From CAYJEQ01 sp964370185 (GTDB lineage Bacteria > Bacillota > Clostridia > Oscillospirales > Ruminococcaceae): a stretch of DNA of 64,000 nucleotides. Both the position numbers and the translations under genes were made by a program. Under the pieces are notes generated by a model. That model was not told the DNA's origin, did not search any database, and was given only the letters and a program-made list of their open reading frames with translations. Every line of letters begins with the position of its first letter. The first letter of the stretch is position 1. The stretch lies in the NCBI GenBank assembly GCA_964370185.1, contig CAYJIJ010000004.1, forward strand, positions 1 to 64,000, in the 5' to 3' direction. Positions 62,388-64,000 of the stretch are shown here, piece after piece.

Positions 62388-62391
62388 ATAA

Positions 62392-62432
62392 TTAAGCTCC
62401 TACCACTGCCAATAGCAGAAGTAGGAGCTTAA
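62392..62432. terminator. Hairpin between convergent genes
   Basis: TTAAGCTCCTAC (62392-62403) pairs perfectly with GTAGGAGCTTAA (62421-62432). T runs are short on both sides. Confidence 0.55.
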
Positions 62433-62493
62433 AAAGTTAATGCGTTTTGTTGTATGGTTTACCTTAAATGGTAGAAGCGCTTAAAAGATTATC

Positions 62494-63480
62494 TTACTGA
62501 ACACCAGCAATTAATACTTCCTCACCATGTTCACCAACTACAAGTGAGCCGTCTTTAAGGCTGATAAATGGTGAATATTCAAATTGGTCTTCACCTTCGC
62601 CAAATACTAAAATTATGTTTGACACAATATCACTTGCATTGCATTTTATATGTAGTGGCCCCATATCATCACTAACATGAATGAGGTCTACTTTATTTAG
62701 GTTGCCCTGCTCGTCAAGTGCTGCGGTATATACTTCAACATAGGTATTGGGGTTTGCAGGAACTATAAGATAATGCTCTCCACCATCATTTGCGAGGTAG
62801 AGCAAGTCTTCAGGGGATACATTATCAGCTACTATTTCATCCGCCTTGGCTATCTCTTCATCAAAGAAAAAGCCTAAAAAGCTAATGTAGAAAACTGTAT
62901 CGGACATACTCTGATACTGAGAGTATTCACTGTTGATATATGGCTCGGTTAGAGGGATTTCCAAATTTATTTCAGGGAAGTACAGGGGAGTGCTCGCATC
63001 TAATGAAAAATAAATTTCAAGCTCTTCGGGTAAAGCTAAATTTTCATCCACTAAATTCATCTGAACAGTTTTTTGCACACTATCGAGTATTGTCATTATA
63101 AGTTGTTCTGAGTCATACACGTGGAACTGCTCTTTTTGCTCCGTTGGAGGGCCTGTGAAAAGTGCTGACTCCTCAGAAAACAGTATGCTCACACCACCTT
63201 TGCCCGAAGTAGGTGCTTCGGAAAGAGTTAAATCCCATCCTGTGAGCTCGGACATTTCAGCTATAAGCTCGGCTACATCGGTGGGGTCTTTGACATCAAC
63301 TCGGTGCTCGGTGAAATTTTGACCCATTCCGATATAGAGAACGGCCTCAGCCATTACGCTCTCTTCAGAAGAGCTTTCAGGAGCACTTTCAGAAGATGAT
63401 GAGGCAGGAGAAGATTCTTCTGCACAAGCTGTGAGGGTGATTATCATGAGTGATAGCATAAACATTAAAATCTTTTTCAT
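62494..63480 (-). CDS. Lipoprotein, possibly GerMN-like
   Basis: A 328-residue secreted lipoprotein. The lipobox LTAC (Cys about 19) is followed by a Ser/Glu linker, then two similar-sized domains. The fold hints (AVLYIGMGQNF, IMTILDSVQKTVQMNLVDENLA) resemble GerMN domains of germination and sporulation proteins, but the match is weak. ATG 63480 is preferred; the upstream ATG at 63492 overlaps the AAGGA ribosome site. Monocistronic. Function unknown. Confidence 0.65.
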   Translation of the reverse strand: MKKILMFMLSLMIITLTACAEESSPASSSSESAPESSSEESVMAEAVLYIGMGQNFTEHRVDVKDPTDVAELIAEMSELTGWDLTLSEAPTSGKGGVSILFSEESALFTGPPTEQKEQFHVYDSEQLIMTILDSVQKTVQMNLVDENLALPEELEIYFSLDASTPLYFPEINLEIPLTEPYINSEYSQYQSMSDTVFYISFLGFFFDEEIAKADEIVADNVSPEDLLYLANDGGEHYLIVPANPNTYVEVYTAALDEQGNLNKVDLIHVSDDMGPLHIKCNASDIVSNIILVFGEGEDQFEYSPFISLKDGSLVVGEHGEEVLIAGVQ

Positions 63481-63541
63481 ATTTGTGACCATTCCTTTTT
63501 TAAAAATATTTTCATCTAAAATTAGTATACCCTTAAAAAAG

Positions 63542-63576
63542 AAAATCAGTGGTAACTGAGTAGCACCGCTGATTTT
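63542..63576 (-). terminator. Terminator after the small 3'-terminal gene
   Basis: AAAATCAG (63542-63549) pairs with CTGATTTT (63569-63576), with an inner GGT/ACC. The minus strand continues with CTTTTTT. Confidence 0.75.
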
Positions 63577-63603
63577 ATTTTTTATTGTAAATTTTCTAAA
63601 ATC

Positions 63604-63963
63604 TTACCAAATATCCACCACTTGTGTAAACACAATCTCGCCATCTTTTTTTGCGATTAACAGTAGCGAGCTTGGAACTAATCCACCCTTTTCAAACTTT
63701 GGAATACAATCATAGCCGTCCACACGTTCGGAGAAGAGGAGAACTTCCACTTGGTCGTCATAGCGTTCTTTCAGCTCAACAGCAAAATCGGGTATGAAAA
63801 TTCTATTCTTTTCGCTTTCATCACCTTTAAATCTGAGTGGTATCAGATAGAGAGGTTTTAGTTTTCCTTGCTCAACTAATTCATTTAAAATTTTCTCTTC
63901 ATTAACAAAAGAAAAATCTTCATTATCATTTGTTTTATTCTTTAATATATCGAGTAAGCCCAT
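63604..63963 (-). CDS. Small soluble protein, function unknown
   Basis: A 119-residue protein without signal peptide or membrane helix. It has a short amphipathic start (MGLLDILKNK), then an alpha/beta pattern (KLKPLYLIPLRF, EVLLFSERVDGYDCIP, SSLLLIAKKDGEIVFTQVVD) that recalls SseB-like small proteins, but I cannot assign it. Start at 63963 after GAGGTG; an earlier ATG at 63981 has no ribosome site. Its promoter lies at or beyond the window edge. Confidence 0.6.
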   Translation of the reverse strand: MGLLDILKNKTNDNEDFSFVNEEKILNELVEQGKLKPLYLIPLRFKGDESEKNRIFIPDFAVELKERYDDQVEVLLFSERVDGYDCIPKFEKGGLVPSSLLLIAKKDGEIVFTQVVDIW

Positions 63964-64000
63964 GTAAAAACACCTCATCAAAATCCGTCTTAATAGCGAT

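Overview
The window looks like part of the chromosome of a strictly anaerobic, low-GC, Gram-positive bacterium of the class Clostridia. This is inferred from gene content and codon use; the family cannot be fixed from sequence alone. Support comes from Shine-Dalgarno sites of the AGGAGG type, an [FeFe]-hydrogenase-like sensor, a glycyl-radical enzyme with its activase, an NfnAB-type transhydrogenase, many small ferredoxin-like proteins, Rex, and the usual clostridial set Lon-YsxC, ComEB-Rex, KsgA, DUF1385-PrmC and DUF951-PrfA-Sua5-CoaE. I see no prophage, CRISPR array, plasmid functions or intact insertion sequence.

Layout. 1-80: the 3' end of a tRNA-Cys and its terminator. 351-2090: a hydrogenase-like sensor fused to a diguanylate cyclase. 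2298-7228: a small membrane protein, then a four-gene operon (SPFH protein, zinc-ribbon membrane protein, TPM protein, Gly/Tyr/Pro/Gln-repeat protein) that resembles Bacillus subtilis ydjIGH but has no pspA. 7665-9206: a DUF4261/DUF4253 pair. 9307-13363: a ferredoxin-like protein, an MFS transporter, a phospholipase-C-like protein and a cysteine-rich protein. 13487-19933: a redox block with YjjI/YjjW, a divergent Crp/Fnr regulator, NfnAB and a ferredoxin protein. 20155-25973: housekeeping genes (ysxC, lon, rex, comEB, rsmA). 26081-29377: an XRE regulator, then a phosphatase, cob(I)alamin adenosyltransferase and a DUF975 membrane protein. 29767-32753: NADP-type glutamate dehydrogenase and an EAL protein. 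32846-39598: prmC, DUF1385, a two-component system with a lipoprotein, and a tocopherol-cyclase-like protein. 40119-45465: an arginine operon argC-J-B-D-F plus a 70-codon orphan. 45713-50223: an FMN/ferredoxin protein, a zinc-ribbon membrane protein, an Old Yellow Enzyme and a methyltransferase. 50437-55389: a six-gene minus-strand operon DUF951-prfA-sua5-coaE-lytic transglycosylase-M18 aminopeptidase. 55625-63963: S1-domain protein, MATE exporter, transglutaminase lipoprotein, alkaline phosphatase, YibE/F protein, a lipoprotein and a small protein.

The most unusual signals are intergenic. Two copies of a miniature inverted-repeat element (36253-36372 and 45609-45690) share 18-bp terminal inverted repeats, and each is flanked by its own perfect 10-bp target duplication. 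Several sigma-A-like promoters carry long perfect inverted repeats over the -10 box or start site. Two families of near-identical terminator hairpins recur with compensatory base changes. The cobO leader can pair its Shine-Dalgarno in a 13-bp helix that competes with an upstream hairpin. One gene (DUF975) appears to start at ATT. The yjjI promoter has a palindrome centred at -41.5, the class II position for a Crp/Fnr activator, and the regulator gene lies next to it.

Regulatory sites were found by eye from hexamer spacing and palindromes and are predictions. Function calls rest on visible motifs and remembered family patterns, with no database search.
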